Positions 7,779 to 16,773 of a stretch of 64,000 nt of DNA are shown here, piece after piece. The position numbers and the translations under genes are program-made. Under the pieces are notes generated by a model. The model searched no databases. It saw only the letters and a program-made list of their open reading frames with translations, and was not told the origin of the DNA. Source of the stretch: Convivina intestini (GTDB lineage: Bacteria; Bacillota; Bacilli; Lactobacillales; Lactobacillaceae); contig NZ_QEKT01000001.1 in the NCBI RefSeq assembly GCF_003096575.1, positions 192,102 through 256,101 on the forward strand, written 5' to 3'. Positions within the stretch are counted from its first letter, which is position 1, and the number at the start of each line of letters is the position of its first letter.

Positions 7779-9179
7779 TTAATCAGACAATTTGGAGTGT
7801 TTAATGCCATAAGCAAAGTAAACTATCAAGCCAATGCACAACCAGATGGCCACTGAAATTTTAGTTGCATCCGGTAACATGATAATAAAGTAAATACTTG
7901 CCAAACCAGCAAAGACTGGCAAAACTGGATACCAAGGCATTTTAAAACCTGTATTGGTAATGTCATTGCGTTTTCTTAGGGGGATAATACCAAATGACAT
8001 CCCGGCAAAGGCCAATAAGGTTCCTGCATTAATCAGTGAAGCTAATTGCTCCAGCGGAACCACCCCAGCAAAGAAGGCTTGAACAATAAGGGCAATTATA
8101 ATAGCGTTTTTAGGCACCTTGTATTTAGGATCAATTTTACCCATTTTACCTGATAATAATCCGTCGCGACCTAGGGCGTAAACTAAGCGTGAACCGCCAA
8201 AGAACATCGTTAGCATGGCAGTAAAAATACCAAAAAGTGCACCAACGGTAATGACTTTATTCCAACCATCCAAGTGTACCAAATGTAGCGCATACGCCGC
8301 TGGGTCATCAACATTTAACTGTGTATATGGCACCATACCGACCAATACCAGTGAAAAGACAACATATAAAATTACAGCAATAATAACAGTCCCTAAAATA
8401 CCACGGATGATATTTTTCTGCGGATTGATTGTTTCGGCTGAATTAGAAGCTAAGGCATCAAAACCAATAAAGGCAAAGAAAACCGTTGCTGCAGCCGTTG
8501 AAATACCACCTAATCCTAACCATGAACTATGGAATTCTGCTGGATAAAAGGGCACATAGTTACTTGATTTAATATAGAAAACACCCAAACCAATAAACAA
8601 TAAAATAATCGCAATTTTAACAATGACTGCTGTATTTTCAACTTTTTTAGATAACTCCGATCCACGCGCAACAATAAAGGCAATGACTAAGATAATTAAC
8701 ACCGCAGTAATATTAATCACTCCTCCGTCCATGGGACCACTTTGCAACGCCTTTGGTAAGTGAACGCCGATAGCATCTAAAATATTATTGTTAAAGTATG
8801 CTGCAAATCCAGTTGCTTCGGCCGATACAGCTAAGAAATACTCTAAAATTAAAGCCCAACCTAACATCCAGCCGATAATTTCTCCATAAACAACGGTAGC
8901 AAAGGAATAGGCTGAACCGGCAATGGGCATGGCCGAGGAGAACTCAGCGTACGCCATCCCCACAATACCAGACAATAACGCCGCAATTAAAAAGGCAATG
9001 GCTACGGCAGGACCTGCGTGTTGAGCAGCCTCATGTCCCGGTAAAATAAAGATTCCGGTCCCAATCACTGCGCCAATCCCAAGACCAATTAAATCCCAAG
9101 GACCAAGTGTTCGCTTTAGTTGTGAATCAGCTTTTAAATAATTACTAACTGACTCCTTACGAAATATTCTACTTATCAT
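7779..9179 (-). CDS. APC-family amino acid permease (YfnA/CAT-like)
   Basis: A 466-residue permease with about twelve helices. The N-terminal segment LGPWDLIGLGIGAVIGTGIFILPG is the APC consensus, and FFAFIGFDALASNSAETINPQKNI fits the cationic amino acid transporter-like subfamily (YfnA). The start is supported by GAGGGAAG upstream. It is divergent from a LysR gene, with a candidate LysR box between them, so it is probably the regulated target. Substrate not determinable; amino acids with arginine/lysine-like or broad specificity are typical. Confidence 0.85.
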   Translation of the reverse strand: MISRIFRKESVSNYLKADSQLKRTLGPWDLIGLGIGAVIGTGIFILPGHEAAQHAGPAVAIAFLIAALLSGIVGMAYAEFSSAMPIAGSAYSFATVVYGEIIGWMLGWALILEYFLAVSAEATGFAAYFNNNILDAIGVHLPKALQSGPMDGGVINITAVLIILVIAFIVARGSELSKKVENTAVIVKIAIILLFIGLGVFYIKSSNYVPFYPAEFHSSWLGLGGISTAAATVFFAFIGFDALASNSAETINPQKNIIRGILGTVIIAVILYVVFSLVLVGMVPYTQLNVDDPAAYALHLVHLDGWNKVITVGALFGIFTAMLTMFFGGSRLVYALGRDGLLSGKMGKIDPKYKVPKNAIIIALIVQAFFAGVVPLEQLASLINAGTLLAFAGMSFGIIPLRKRNDITNTGFKMPWYPVLPVFAGLASIYFIIMLPDATKISVAIWLCIGLIVYFAYGIKHSKLSD

Positions 9180-9233
9180 TTTCTTCCCTCATAATTTCTT
9201 TTTGGAACTTAATTATGGTATCAAGGGTAGTTT

Positions 9234-9250
9234 GATTAGTAAAATTAATC
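9234..9250. promoter_or_regulatory. Candidate LysR-type box
   Basis: Perfect inverted repeat GATTA-N7-TAATC with a T-N11-A core, in the short interval between the divergent permease and LysR genes. Confidence 0.4.
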
Positions 9251-9282
9251 TTTTTAATAAATACATTAGGAATAATAATCAA

Positions 9283-10158
9283 ATGAACCGTTTTTTTGTT
9301 TTTCAAAAAATAATCGAAACTGGTAGCTTTACTAAAGCTGCTAAAGAACTGGGCTATACTCAATCAGCCATTAGCCAAACTGTTGCTAATTTGGAGAAAG
9401 AATTTGATTTAGCCTTATTAAAACGTTCACGTAAAGGTATTAATTTAACCCCAGCTGGACAGAAATTATACCCAGAGTTTCAAAAAATAACCCGACAATA
9501 TTTTGACATGAAAGAAGTGGCCGACCACCTCAAGGGGCTTGAAACTGGGACTGTACGAATCGGCGCCAGCAATAGTATTTCCCGTTATTGGTTACCAAAT
9601 TTAATCAAGGGTTTTGAAGACCAATATCCACACGTTCACTTCACCTTATATCAGGGCGATTACGATGAAATTAAAGCTGATATTTTAGCCGGACGGGTGG
9701 ACTTTGGCTTTTTAAAACAAACTTTAAATGGTGGCTTAAAAACCATCCCACTTAAAAAAGAACGCCTACTGGCCGTAATGGCTGCCAGCCATCCCCTTGC
9801 CCAGCAAAAAGTCGTTAGTTTACAAGATTTAACACAGCAGTCACACAATATCATTTTAATTCCGGAGGGTTCTCATAGCGATGTCACCCTGGCCTTTGAT
9901 CAAATTGGGGTTAATCCTCACATTAAAGACCAAATACAAGATGATTATACGGTCATGGCTATGGTTGAAGCTGGTCTGGGGGTCAGTCTTGTGTCAGAAT
10001 TAATGGTCGGTAATTCTGATTTTAAAATTGCCCACGCTGCAACGGTTCCTGAAATCGTTCAATCAATTGAAATCGCCTACCTTAACCAGAGCAACCTATC
10101 GATTGCCAGTAAAAATTTTATCAACTATGTTGTTGCTCGAAAAGAACAATTACCTTAA
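9283..10158 (+). CDS. LysR-family transcriptional regulator
   Basis: The start is placed at the ATG at 9283, since the longer frame adds 27 unlikely residues. The resulting 291-residue protein begins directly with the winged-helix domain (MNRFFVFQKIIETGSFTKAAKELGYTQSAISQ) and continues with a periplasmic-binding-protein-like effector domain (about 90-290). It is divergent from the APC permease, which it probably regulates in response to an amino acid or derivative. It ends in a bidirectional terminator shared with the HAD gene. Confidence 0.85.
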   Translation: MNRFFVFQKIIETGSFTKAAKELGYTQSAISQTVANLEKEFDLALLKRSRKGINLTPAGQKLYPEFQKITRQYFDMKEVADHLKGLETGTVRIGASNSISRYWLPNLIKGFEDQYPHVHFTLYQGDYDEIKADILAGRVDFGFLKQTLNGGLKTIPLKKERLLAVMAASHPLAQQKVVSLQDLTQQSHNIILIPEGSHSDVTLAFDQIGVNPHIKDQIQDDYTVMAMVEAGLGVSLVSELMVGNSDFKIAHAATVPEIVQSIEIAYLNQSNLSIASKNFINYVVARKEQLP

Positions 10159-10197
10159 AAAGACTAACTACCACAATATGTGATAATTAGTCTTTTT
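10157..10197. terminator. Bidirectional terminator between lysR and the HAD gene
   Basis: AAAAAGACTAA (10157-10167) pairs with TTAGTCTTTTT (10187-10197). A- and T-tracts on both sides serve both converging genes. Confidence 0.8.
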
Positions 10198-10840
10198 ACT
10201 TAATTTTAAGTAAGTCAGTAGTTGCTTGAACTAAATAATCAGGGTTTTCGGCTTTCAAACTGGCCGCATCATGCGCACCCCAGGTTACCCCACAGGTATG
10301 AATATAGGCGGCCTTGCCCATCTGCAAGTCAAAAATGGCATCCCCAATCATAATTGATTCTGCTGGATTTAGCTGCCATTTATCTAAAACAGCCAAAACA
10401 CCATCTGGCGCAGGTTTAAAGGCCGTGACCATATCTGATCCTAGAACGTCCTGGAAGTATTCAGCAATTCCGAGACTTTGTAAATTTCTCATTAAGGAAT
10501 CTGACCGCTTACTAGAAACAACAAAAAGTTGTTTTCCTTCAGCTACTAGCTGCGCTAAGGTCGATTGCATACCATCAAATAAGGTAATATGTTCGTCTTC
10601 AAACTCACGATAATATTGTCGAAAAGCATTTAACAGTGCCTCAAACTCAGTATCGGTAAAACGATGTTCCCCAGCCATCTCTTTAAATGATACTTCAATG
10701 GGAATGCCCATATAATAGTTAATTTGGTCGGTGGTTGGTGCAGCTAGGCCAACTTTTTGAAAGGCCGCTTTGGTTGCTAATTGGGCTGCTTCTTCTGAAT
10801 CAGCCAGTGTACCATCAAAATCGAATAAGTAATTTTCCAT
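10196..10840 (-). CDS. HAD-superfamily phosphatase (phosphoglycolate phosphatase/PpaX-like)
   Basis: A 214-residue haloacid dehalogenase-type hydrolase. Motif I is DFDGTLADS (Asp nucleophile at residue 7, acid/base Asp at 9), motif II is VVSSK (about 105-109), motif III is the lysine in FKPAPDG, and motif IV is MIGDAIFDLQMGKAA. The helical cap between motifs I and II places it in subfamily I with phosphoglycolate phosphatase and PpaX. It likely removes phosphate from a small metabolite; the substrate is not predictable. GGGAG ribosome site upstream. Confidence 0.85.
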   Translation of the reverse strand: MENYLFDFDGTLADSEEAAQLATKAAFQKVGLAAPTTDQINYYMGIPIEVSFKEMAGEHRFTDTEFEALLNAFRQYYREFEDEHITLFDGMQSTLAQLVAEGKQLFVVSSKRSDSLMRNLQSLGIAEYFQDVLGSDMVTAFKPAPDGVLAVLDKWQLNPAESIMIGDAIFDLQMGKAAYIHTCGVTWGAHDAASLKAENPDYLVQATTDLLKIK

Positions 10841-10865
10841 TATGAACTCCCAAGATTTGATAATC

Positions 10866-11583
10866 CTAGTTTAAACCAAAAAAGTGAATGTAAAAAGTCA
10901 CGACTAGAATGGCAGGTAACATATTAGCAACCTTAATTTTTAAATTCAATAGCATGTTAACACCAATCAAGGTAATAAGCGTTCCACCCACTAGTGAAAT
11001 ACCGACAATCATTGGCGTTGTGAGCAAAGGTTTAATAAAAATAGCTAGTAAAGTAATGCCACCTTCAACAACAAGAATCCCAATGGCCGCAAAGCAACAA
11101 CCTAAACCGTAAGTGGCAGCAAATAGCAAAATTATAATAAAATCAATCGATGCTTTGGTAAAAAGTAAGGAGGGATAAACCATCTTGCAAAGCGCCCACA
11201 ATAGCAAAGCCACCGATACAAACTGTCAAACTGGATAAGACAAAACCTTCACTGAACTTGGAAGTGGAACCTCGGCTAAAAATCCCCGATAACCAGTGTC
11301 CGAAAGCATTTAAGCCGCGGTCAATGTCAATTAACTCCCCTATTATTGTGCCAAGGGCTAAGGAAACGATGAGGGACATTGCTCCAACGGTTGTGAATTC
11401 ACCATTTTTAAATATCAGCATTTTGCTAAGGGTGCCGGCTATTCCAATGAAAATAACACCTAACCCCATTGCTTGTAGGACAGTTTCTTGAACTTTTTGG
11501 GGTATCAATCTTTGAAAAAAATAGCCAATGATACCAGCCAAGACAATGGCACCGGCATTAACAATAGTCCCTAATCCCATCAT
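10866..11583 (-). pseudogene. DUF554 family membrane protein, frameshifted
   Basis: The 5' frame (start 11583) encodes MMGLGTIVNAGAIVLAGIIGY and runs through GGFAIVGALQDGL, then goes out of frame and ends at 11143. Another frame, entered near 11180, continues with PSLLFTKASIDFIIILLFAA and runs to 10866. Joined, the parts give a 230-240-residue integral membrane protein of the DUF554 (YdfK-like) family, whose function is unknown. The join falls at the conserved GALQDG region, around 11170-11190, so a small deletion or insertion there breaks the gene. Only the first half can be made as a truncated membrane protein. Confidence 0.8.
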
Positions 11584-11606
11584 TTTAAAATATCTCCCGC
11601 AACTAA

Positions 11607-12173
11607 TTAATTCATTTTATTTTCATTAACACATTGCGTAATGAAGAGCTCATGAATACTACTATCTTCTGATAATTCCGGATGAAAAGCCGTTACCATA
11701 ACATTCTTTTGCCGGGCGGCAATAATTCGATTATCAAAGGTTTTACCCAATATCTCCACCTCAGGACCCACTGTCTCTAAGTACGGCGCGCGAATAAAAA
11801 TACCCGGAAAAGGATGATCAAGGCCAGTTATTGTAATATTTTCTTCAAAACTATCAATTTGGCGGCCAAAGCCATTCCGTTGAACCTGCCCATCTAACCC
11901 GTTTAAGGCATCATCTTGAGTTAATAATACTAAGCCGGCACAGGTGCCCAAGACTGGCATTCCTGCTAGAATTTTATCTTTCAAAACCGAAAGCATACTG
12001 GCTTTAGCTAGCAATTTTTTAATGGTCGTGCTTTCTCCACCAGGAATTACGAGACCATCAAGGTCAATTAAATCAGTAACGCCTTTGACCAACTGAACAT
12101 CGACACCACAATCAGCCAGCATCTGCTCATGCTCACTAACGGCTCCCTGTAATGCTAATACACCTATTTTCAT
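11607..12173 (-). CDS. pdxT: Pyridoxal 5'-phosphate synthase glutaminase subunit PdxT
   Basis: PdxT hydrolyses glutamine and passes ammonia to PdxS for de novo vitamin B6 synthesis. The 188-residue protein has the oxyanion region PGGESTT (about 47-53), the nucleophile cysteine in GTCAGL (about 79) and the His-Glu pair in FHPE near the C-terminus. The ATG at 12173 is chosen because the family starts MKIGVLALQG and an AGGAG site lies five bases upstream. It overlaps the end of pdxS by a few bases' distance and is clearly co-transcribed and translationally close. Confidence 0.95.
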   Translation of the reverse strand: MKIGVLALQGAVSEHEQMLADCGVDVQLVKGVTDLIDLDGLVIPGGESTTIKKLLAKASMLSVLKDKILAGMPVLGTCAGLVLLTQDDALNGLDGQVQRNGFGRQIDSFEENITITGLDHPFPGIFIRAPYLETVGPEVEILGKTFDNRIIAARQKNVMVTAFHPELSEDSSIHELFITQCVNENKMN

Positions 12174-12180
12174 AAATCTC

Positions 12181-13068
12181 CTAATGTTGGCCACGAGGAG
12201 CCATTTTGTCATGTTGGTCTAGACTAAGCGCATCAATGCCTTTCATCGGTTTACCCAAATTCTTAGAAACCTCTGCAATCAATCGATAATCGGTTGGATG
12301 GGCCGTTGCCGTGACGATTGCCTTGGCAAATTTAGCTGGATTTTCTGATTTGAAAATTCCTGACCCTACGAAAACACCATCGGCACCCAGATTCATCATC
12401 AAGGCTGCATCAGCTGGCGTAGAAACACCACCGGCGGCAAAGTTAACCACTGGTAGCTTTCCCTGTTCATGAATTTCTTGCACCAGATTCAATGGAACCT
12501 GTAGTTCACGGGCCATGTCCATTAAGTGTTCTGATTTTGTAGCGACGATTTGACGGATTTGTTGATTAACTTTTTGCATATGACGCACGGCTTCAACGAT
12601 ATCGCCAGTCCCTGGTTCTCCCTTGGTTCGCAACATTGAAGCTCCCTCAGCAATCCGACGTAAGGCTTCTCCTAAATTACGACAACCACAGACAAAGGGC
12701 ACCTGATATTCGTTTTTATCAATGTGATAAACGTCATCGGCTGGCGTTAAAACTTCACTTTCATCAATGTAATCAACTCCGATACTCTCTAAAATACGAG
12801 CTTCAGCAATGTGTCCAATTCGGACTTTAGCCATTACAGGAATACTAACAGCGGCCATAATTTCTTCAATCATCGCTGGATCAGACATCCGGGCGACACC
12901 ACCAGCAGCACGAATGTCTGATGGCACTCGTTCTAAGGCCATTACGGCGACAGCCCCTGCTGCTTCAGCGATTCTAGCTTGTTCTACATTGGCAACGTCC
13001 ATGATAACGCCACCTTTTTGCATCTGGGCCATGCCTCGTTTAATTCGTTGTGATCCAGTTTCTCTCAT
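12181..13068 (-). CDS. pdxS: Pyridoxal 5'-phosphate synthase subunit PdxS
   Basis: A 295-residue (beta/alpha)8 barrel that makes PLP from ribose 5-phosphate, glyceraldehyde 3-phosphate and ammonia. Conserved blocks are [20 protein letters not shown] (first catalytic region), the lysine in VMAKVRIGH (forms the sugar imine), and [20 protein letters not shown] near the phosphate site. Full length. It is the first gene of the pdxST operon with a good promoter upstream (13107-13135). De novo PLP synthesis is absent from many lactic acid bacteria, so this operon suggests B6 prototrophy. Confidence 0.96.
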   Translation of the reverse strand: MRETGSQRIKRGMAQMQKGGVIMDVANVEQARIAEAAGAVAVMALERVPSDIRAAGGVARMSDPAMIEEIMAAVSIPVMAKVRIGHIAEARILESIGVDYIDESEVLTPADDVYHIDKNEYQVPFVCGCRNLGEALRRIAEGASMLRTKGEPGTGDIVEAVRHMQKVNQQIRQIVATKSEHLMDMARELQVPLNLVQEIHEQGKLPVVNFAAGGVSTPADAALMMNLGADGVFVGSGIFKSENPAKFAKAIVTATAHPTDYRLIAEVSKNLGKPMKGIDALSLDQHDKMAPRGQH

Positions 13069-13106
13069 GTATTAATTCATCCTTTCACATTCACATATAT
13101 TTATCT

Positions 13107-13135
13107 ATTGTAAAGATATAAATGAGAAAAGTAAA
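13107..13135 (-). promoter_or_regulatory. Promoter of pdxST
   Basis: TTTACT, a 17-base spacer, then TACAAT on the minus strand, about 39 bases before the pdxS start. Confidence 0.65.
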
Positions 13136-13236
13136 CGTCTGTAAATAAGTATAAATAGGATTTTATTTAAAATTTAGTGATATTAAAATGACATTTACTC
13201 ATATAAGGCTCATAATTAATTATTTTCATTACGCTG

Positions 13237-13270
13237 ACCACTTAGTTATTTCTAGATAACCATTTAGTTA
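13237..13270 (+). promoter_or_regulatory. LytTR-type direct repeats upstream of the ABC exporter
   Basis: ACCACTTAGTTA (13237-13248) and ACCATTTAGTTA (13259-13270) are near-identical direct repeats, 22 bp from start to start. That spacing and the ACC..TTAG core resemble AgrA/PlnC-type LytTR sites. They end four bases before a weak -35 element, the usual activator position. Confidence 0.5.
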
Positions 13271-13273
13271 ATT

Positions 13274-13302
13274 TTGCTTGAGGAGTTTCTTAAAAATTAA
13301 TA
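13274..13302 (+). promoter_or_regulatory. Putative promoter of the ABC exporter operon
   Basis: TTGCTT, 17-base spacer, TTAATA. The -10 is weak, as expected for an activated promoter. The gene start follows after AAGGGAG. Confidence 0.45.
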
Positions 13303-13328
13303 AGTTAATGACATAAGGGAGAATCAGT

Positions 13329-14195
13329 ATGTTATTAAAAACTATTAATTTAAGCAAAAAATATGGCCAAAAAGTAGCGGTCGATTCAATTAATTTAAGT
13401 GTCCCATCTGGCAGTTTTACCGCCCTACTAGGTCCCAACGGTGCTGGTAAATCGACAACCCTAAAAATGTTAATTGGTATCTTAGATCCGACTAGCGGTC
13501 AGGTTATTTATAGAGACAATATTAAAGTTGGCGTCGTTTTTCAAAACAGTGTTTTAGATGATGATTTAACTGTTAAAGAAAATCTAAATTTAAGAGCTCA
13601 ACTGTATAAGAAACCTGCAACAAAATATATACCAGTGCTGGTAAAGAAATTGGGACTAACTAATTTTCTCAACCAAAACTACGGCACCTTATCCGGTGGT
13701 CAAAAACGACGTGTCAATATTGCTCGAGCCTTATTAAATCAGCCAGATATTCTATTTTTAGATGAACCGACCACTGGATTAGATATTCAAACCCGATTAG
13801 CTATTTGGCAACTGCTCCAACAACTTCAAGAAATCCAAGGCTTAACAATCATCCTAACAACCCATTATTTGGATGAAGCTAATTATGCTGATCAGATTTA
13901 TATTATTGATCACGGTCAAATGATTGTCCAAGGTTCGGCTGAAGACATTCGGCAACAGTACAGTCATAATCAACTAATTTTATTTACTAATCAGGCTGAA
14001 AGGATTGCCCAATCTTTATCAGATGATATATCGGTCAAATTGATTAATCAGAATGAAGTCCAATTTACCACAGAGAGCGCCAGCCAGGCATTAAATATTT
14101 TAAATCAATACCAATCTATCATTACTAATTTTGAATATCATCCTGGTTCTCTGGATGACGCTTTTGTTAACTTAACGGGAAAGGATATACGCTAA
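13329..14195 (+). CDS. ABC transporter ATP-binding protein
   Basis: A 288-residue nucleotide-binding subunit with Walker A GPNGAGKST (about 38-46), signature LSGGQKRRVNIARAL, Walker B DILFLDEPTTGLD and switch histidine in LTTHYLDEA. The C-terminal extension of about 70 residues is typical of ABC-2 drug/antibiotic exporters of the CcmA/DrrA type. Its stop overlaps the start of the permease by one base, so the two form one exporter. Upstream LytTR-like repeats suggest activation by a LytTR response regulator that is not in the window. The exported compound is unknown. Confidence 0.88.
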   Translation: MLLKTINLSKKYGQKVAVDSINLSVPSGSFTALLGPNGAGKSTTLKMLIGILDPTSGQVIYRDNIKVGVVFQNSVLDDDLTVKENLNLRAQLYKKPATKYIPVLVKKLGLTNFLNQNYGTLSGGQKRRVNIARALLNQPDILFLDEPTTGLDIQTRLAIWQLLQQLQEIQGLTIILTTHYLDEANYADQIYIIDHGQMIVQGSAEDIRQQYSHNQLILFTNQAERIAQSLSDDISVKLINQNEVQFTTESASQALNILNQYQSIITNFEYHPGSLDDAFVNLTGKDIR

Positions 14196-15067
14196 TGTTA
14201 GCCATGATTAACAGAAATCTTTTGCTTTACTTCAGAGACCGCAGTGGTGTGATTTTATCCCTAATGGGTGCCTTAATCTCTTTTATTTTATATATTATCT
14301 TTTTAAAAAATAATATGGTCGATGGTTGGTCTAAAATTAAAGATGTCAAACAAATGCTAGATATGTGGCTGATTGGCGGGACGCTGTCCATTACAGGTAT
14401 TACCACTACGTTTGCTGGATTAACCCAAATGGTAAAAGATCGTGAGCAGCAGGTTTACCAAGATATTTTATTAACAGACATTAGCCCCATAAAGATACAA
14501 TTAAGTTATATTTCTAGCTCCACCTTCATTGGCATAATCATGCAAGGATTGATGTTATTGATTATGGTCGTCTATTTTACACTGACTGATACATTCAATT
14601 TTCCCTGGCAAAAGAGCTTTAGTATGGCTGGATTAATAATGTTAAGTTCCCTTTTGGCCAGTTTAATGAATGCTATTTTGGTTAATTTTATTCATAACCA
14701 AGCTAATTTAAGCAAAGTCTCCACCTTGATTGGTACCAGTGCCGGTTTCTTAGTTGGCAGTTACATCCCCATCGGCCTCTTACCCGATTTCGCCCAAACA
14801 ATGATGAAGTTAACACCTGGAACTTACGTTGCCTCCCTCTATCGGCAGGTCCTAATGAATGATACGTTAACCGAAATTTTTAGTAACAACATTAATCAAC
14901 AAAATAATTTTAGTGCATACATGGGTGTGCAAATCCAGTGGTCAAAATTATTGACTTTTAATCAAACATTGGCGGTAGTGGTCATGATTACTTTAATGAG
15001 TTTGCTGATGTTAACTGGTTTAACAATGAAGTTTTCACTGAAAATAAATAAAAGAGTAGCTCGTTGA
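14195..15067 (+). CDS. ABC-2 type transporter permease
   Basis: A 290-residue membrane protein with about six helices. The N-terminal amphipathic start (MINRNLLLYFRDRSGVILSLMGALISF) and the TPGTYVASLYRQVL segment before the last helix are characteristic of ABC-2 permeases. It forms the membrane half of the exporter with the preceding ATPase, to which it is translationally coupled. Possible roles are bacteriocin or antibiotic export or resistance. It ends in a strong hairpin shared with the converging PASTA-like gene. Confidence 0.85.
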   Translation: MLAMINRNLLLYFRDRSGVILSLMGALISFILYIIFLKNNMVDGWSKIKDVKQMLDMWLIGGTLSITGITTTFAGLTQMVKDREQQVYQDILLTDISPIKIQLSYISSSTFIGIIMQGLMLLIMVVYFTLTDTFNFPWQKSFSMAGLIMLSSLLASLMNAILVNFIHNQANLSKVSTLIGTSAGFLVGSYIPIGLLPDFAQTMMKLTPGTYVASLYRQVLMNDTLTEIFSNNINQQNNFSAYMGVQIQWSKLLTFNQTLAVVVMITLMSLLMLTGLTMKFSLKINKRVAR

Positions 15068-15083
15068 GTTGAGCTACTCTTTT
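15050..15083. terminator. Bidirectional terminator
   Basis: A 13-bp stem (AAAAGAGTAGCTC at 15050-15062, GAGCTACTCTTTT at 15071-15083) lies between the converging permease and PASTA-like genes and overlaps both gene ends. Confidence 0.85.
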
Positions 15084-15576
15084 ACTGTTCTTCCTTTTTT
15101 TCGATTGATTTTTTCAAATGCAATTTCTCAGTAACATTCGAGGATACCTTAGCAGTCACATCAACAACATGTTGAATATTTGCTTGGTTCTTAGCCTTTT
15201 TTAAAGCTTTTTCTTCGGCCAATTTTTCAGCTAGTACTTGGCTAGCTTGAATCGTTTGCTCATCAGCATAATACATTTTAATAAAAGTTTTCGGATCAAC
15301 ATTGGCGCCACCATGAGGCATCATACGTACAACATGATTCGCCAGGACATCTGCATATTTAGCATCAGAGGTTAGCTTTACTAGAGAATACTTAAAATCG
15401 TAATCTTGTAAAATTGATTCAGCTTCACTAACTGGTAGGGAGCGAACATCCGGTAATTTTACGTAATGGCTGCGTTTTTCTAGTTCTCGATTTGCGATTT
15501 TAGCAGCTTCATCAAGGGCAACTGATGTTAAAGCTCCTTTGCCAATACCCTTCATCAACTTATCAAATGTTCCCAT
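15082..15576 (-). CDS. Small soluble protein with a PASTA-like domain
   Basis: A 164-residue protein without signal peptide or membrane helix. Residues about 38-104 (VKLPDVRSLPVSEAESILQD, then HVVRMMPHGGANVDP) follow the PASTA pattern: P-D/V-x-x-x-x-x-x-A followed by a late Pro-Gly/Ala turn. PASTA modules usually sit outside the cell on Ser/Thr kinases or penicillin-binding proteins; here the module has no such partner. The C-terminal third is lysine- and glutamate-rich and probably helical. Function unknown. The cytosolic prediction makes a cell-wall binding role doubtful. Confidence 0.6.
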   Translation of the reverse strand: MGTFDKLMKGIGKGALTSVALDEAAKIANRELEKRSHYVKLPDVRSLPVSEAESILQDYDFKYSLVKLTSDAKYADVLANHVVRMMPHGGANVDPKTFIKMYYADEQTIQASQVLAEKLAEEKALKKAKNQANIQHVVDVTAKVSSNVTEKLHLKKSIEKKEEQ

Positions 15577-15702
15577 AGTAGTACTCCTTCATTCCTTTTC
15601 TTAAATTATACAGGATTGTGGCTAAAAACATGCAAATAAAACATAGCCTATAGTGAAGACAGCAAGTCTTCAAATTGAATGTTTGCATAAAGGAGAATAA
15701 AT

Positions 15703-16140
15703 ATGCAGAAAAAATATAAGTATCTGATAGTCACAATTGTTAGCATTGTCCTTACGATTTTAAGTCTAGAACTCTTAGCCGAAAATAATCACGAACTCCC
15801 CTACTATCAGGATGAGGGCAATCATGTTGTTTTATCTGACAAGGTTAATAAATTGTCATCAGGTAAACAAAAAGATGAAATGTTTAAGCTGGCACGAGAA
15901 GCACTGAAAAAGGCGATTAATAACGATTCCAAGATTAAGTGGGAAAACTTGGAAGACAAGAACCTATACATTGAAAAAGTTAACCAAGCGCATCAATACT
16001 ACTTTGGGTACACTGTACAATCCACATCACCAGCAGTAGTTAGAATTCGCTACAATATGCTCATTGAAATTAATAAAGATGATAGTCGCGCTGAGCAAAA
16101 AGATTTACAAGTGTTAGACATGAAGATGGCTCTGGAATAA
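15703..16140 (+). CDS. Hypothetical membrane-anchored protein
   Basis: A 145-residue protein I do not recognise. It has a short basic N-terminus and one hydrophobic segment (about 7-27, YLIVTIVSIVLTILSLELLA), either a signal anchor or an uncleaved signal. A charged, lysine-rich domain of about 115 residues follows, probably outside the membrane. There is a good ribosome site (AAAGGAG) and its own terminator, so it is a single-gene unit. It is divergent from the PASTA-like gene. Confidence 0.65.
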   Translation: MQKKYKYLIVTIVSIVLTILSLELLAENNHELPYYQDEGNHVVLSDKVNKLSSGKQKDEMFKLAREALKKAINNDSKIKWENLEDKNLYIEKVNQAHQYYFGYTVQSTSPAVVRIRYNMLIEINKDDSRAEQKDLQVLDMKMALE

Positions 16141-16150
16141 TAGTGGCAGA

Positions 16151-16173
16151 AAATAGCAAAATATTTGCTATTT
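16151..16173 (+). terminator. Terminator of the membrane-anchored protein gene
   Basis: AAATAGCAAA and TTTGCTATTT form a 10-bp stem with three-base loop followed by a T-run, just after the stop at 16140. Confidence 0.8.
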
Positions 16174-16212
16174 TTTTCAATTAAAAAGCCAACCTCAGTC
16201 AGCTTTTCAAAA

Positions 16213-16773
16213 TCATATCAAATCAATCTTATCCAAATCCACCACGGCAATTACCGGCAGATTTCTAAAGGAATTATTATAATCCATGCCGTACCCGACT
16301 AAGAACTCATCGGGGACCTCTAGACCGGCATAATCAACTTCAAAGTCGACCACCCGGGCGGCTTTTTTATCGGCCAAAGCGACCGTAGTCACACTGGCAG
16401 CGCCCTTCAACTCAAAGTAATCGTTCAACCACTGCATGGTCCGACCTGAGTCAATAATTTCATCAACAACGACGACATCGCGACCGGTTAAGTCCATGCT
16501 GACATCGTGGACGACTTTAACCTGACCGGTGGAAGAGTCACCGGAATAGCTTTTAACATCAATAAAGTCAAAATCCACATCTAAAGGCATTTTGCGTAAT
16601 AAATCCGTGGCAAAAATCACGCCACCTTTTAGCACAGCAATGAAAACTGGCCGTTGCTTATGATCGGCAAATTCTTCGGTCAATTCGTTGGCTACCCGTT
16701 GCACTTGGGCCTGAATATCAGTTTCAGTTGCTAACACACCTTTAATCGCTGGATGGTTAATTAATGATCTCAT
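16213..16773 (-). CDS. hpt: Hypoxanthine(-guanine) phosphoribosyltransferase
   Basis: A 186-residue purine salvage enzyme that joins hypoxanthine or guanine to PRPP. The PRPP-binding loop VVVVDEIIDSGRTM lies at about 92-105, and the base-binding region VDYAGLEVPDEFLVGYGMDY near the C-terminus is typical of HPRT. It overlaps the end of purB by four bases, so the two are translationally coupled. Salvage and the last steps of de novo synthesis are thus expressed together. Confidence 0.92.
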   Translation of the reverse strand: MRSLINHPAIKGVLATETDIQAQVQRVANELTEEFADHKQRPVFIAVLKGGVIFATDLLRKMPLDVDFDFIDVKSYSGDSSTGQVKVVHDVSMDLTGRDVVVVDEIIDSGRTMQWLNDYFELKGAASVTTVALADKKAARVVDFEVDYAGLEVPDEFLVGYGMDYNNSFRNLPVIAVVDLDKIDLI

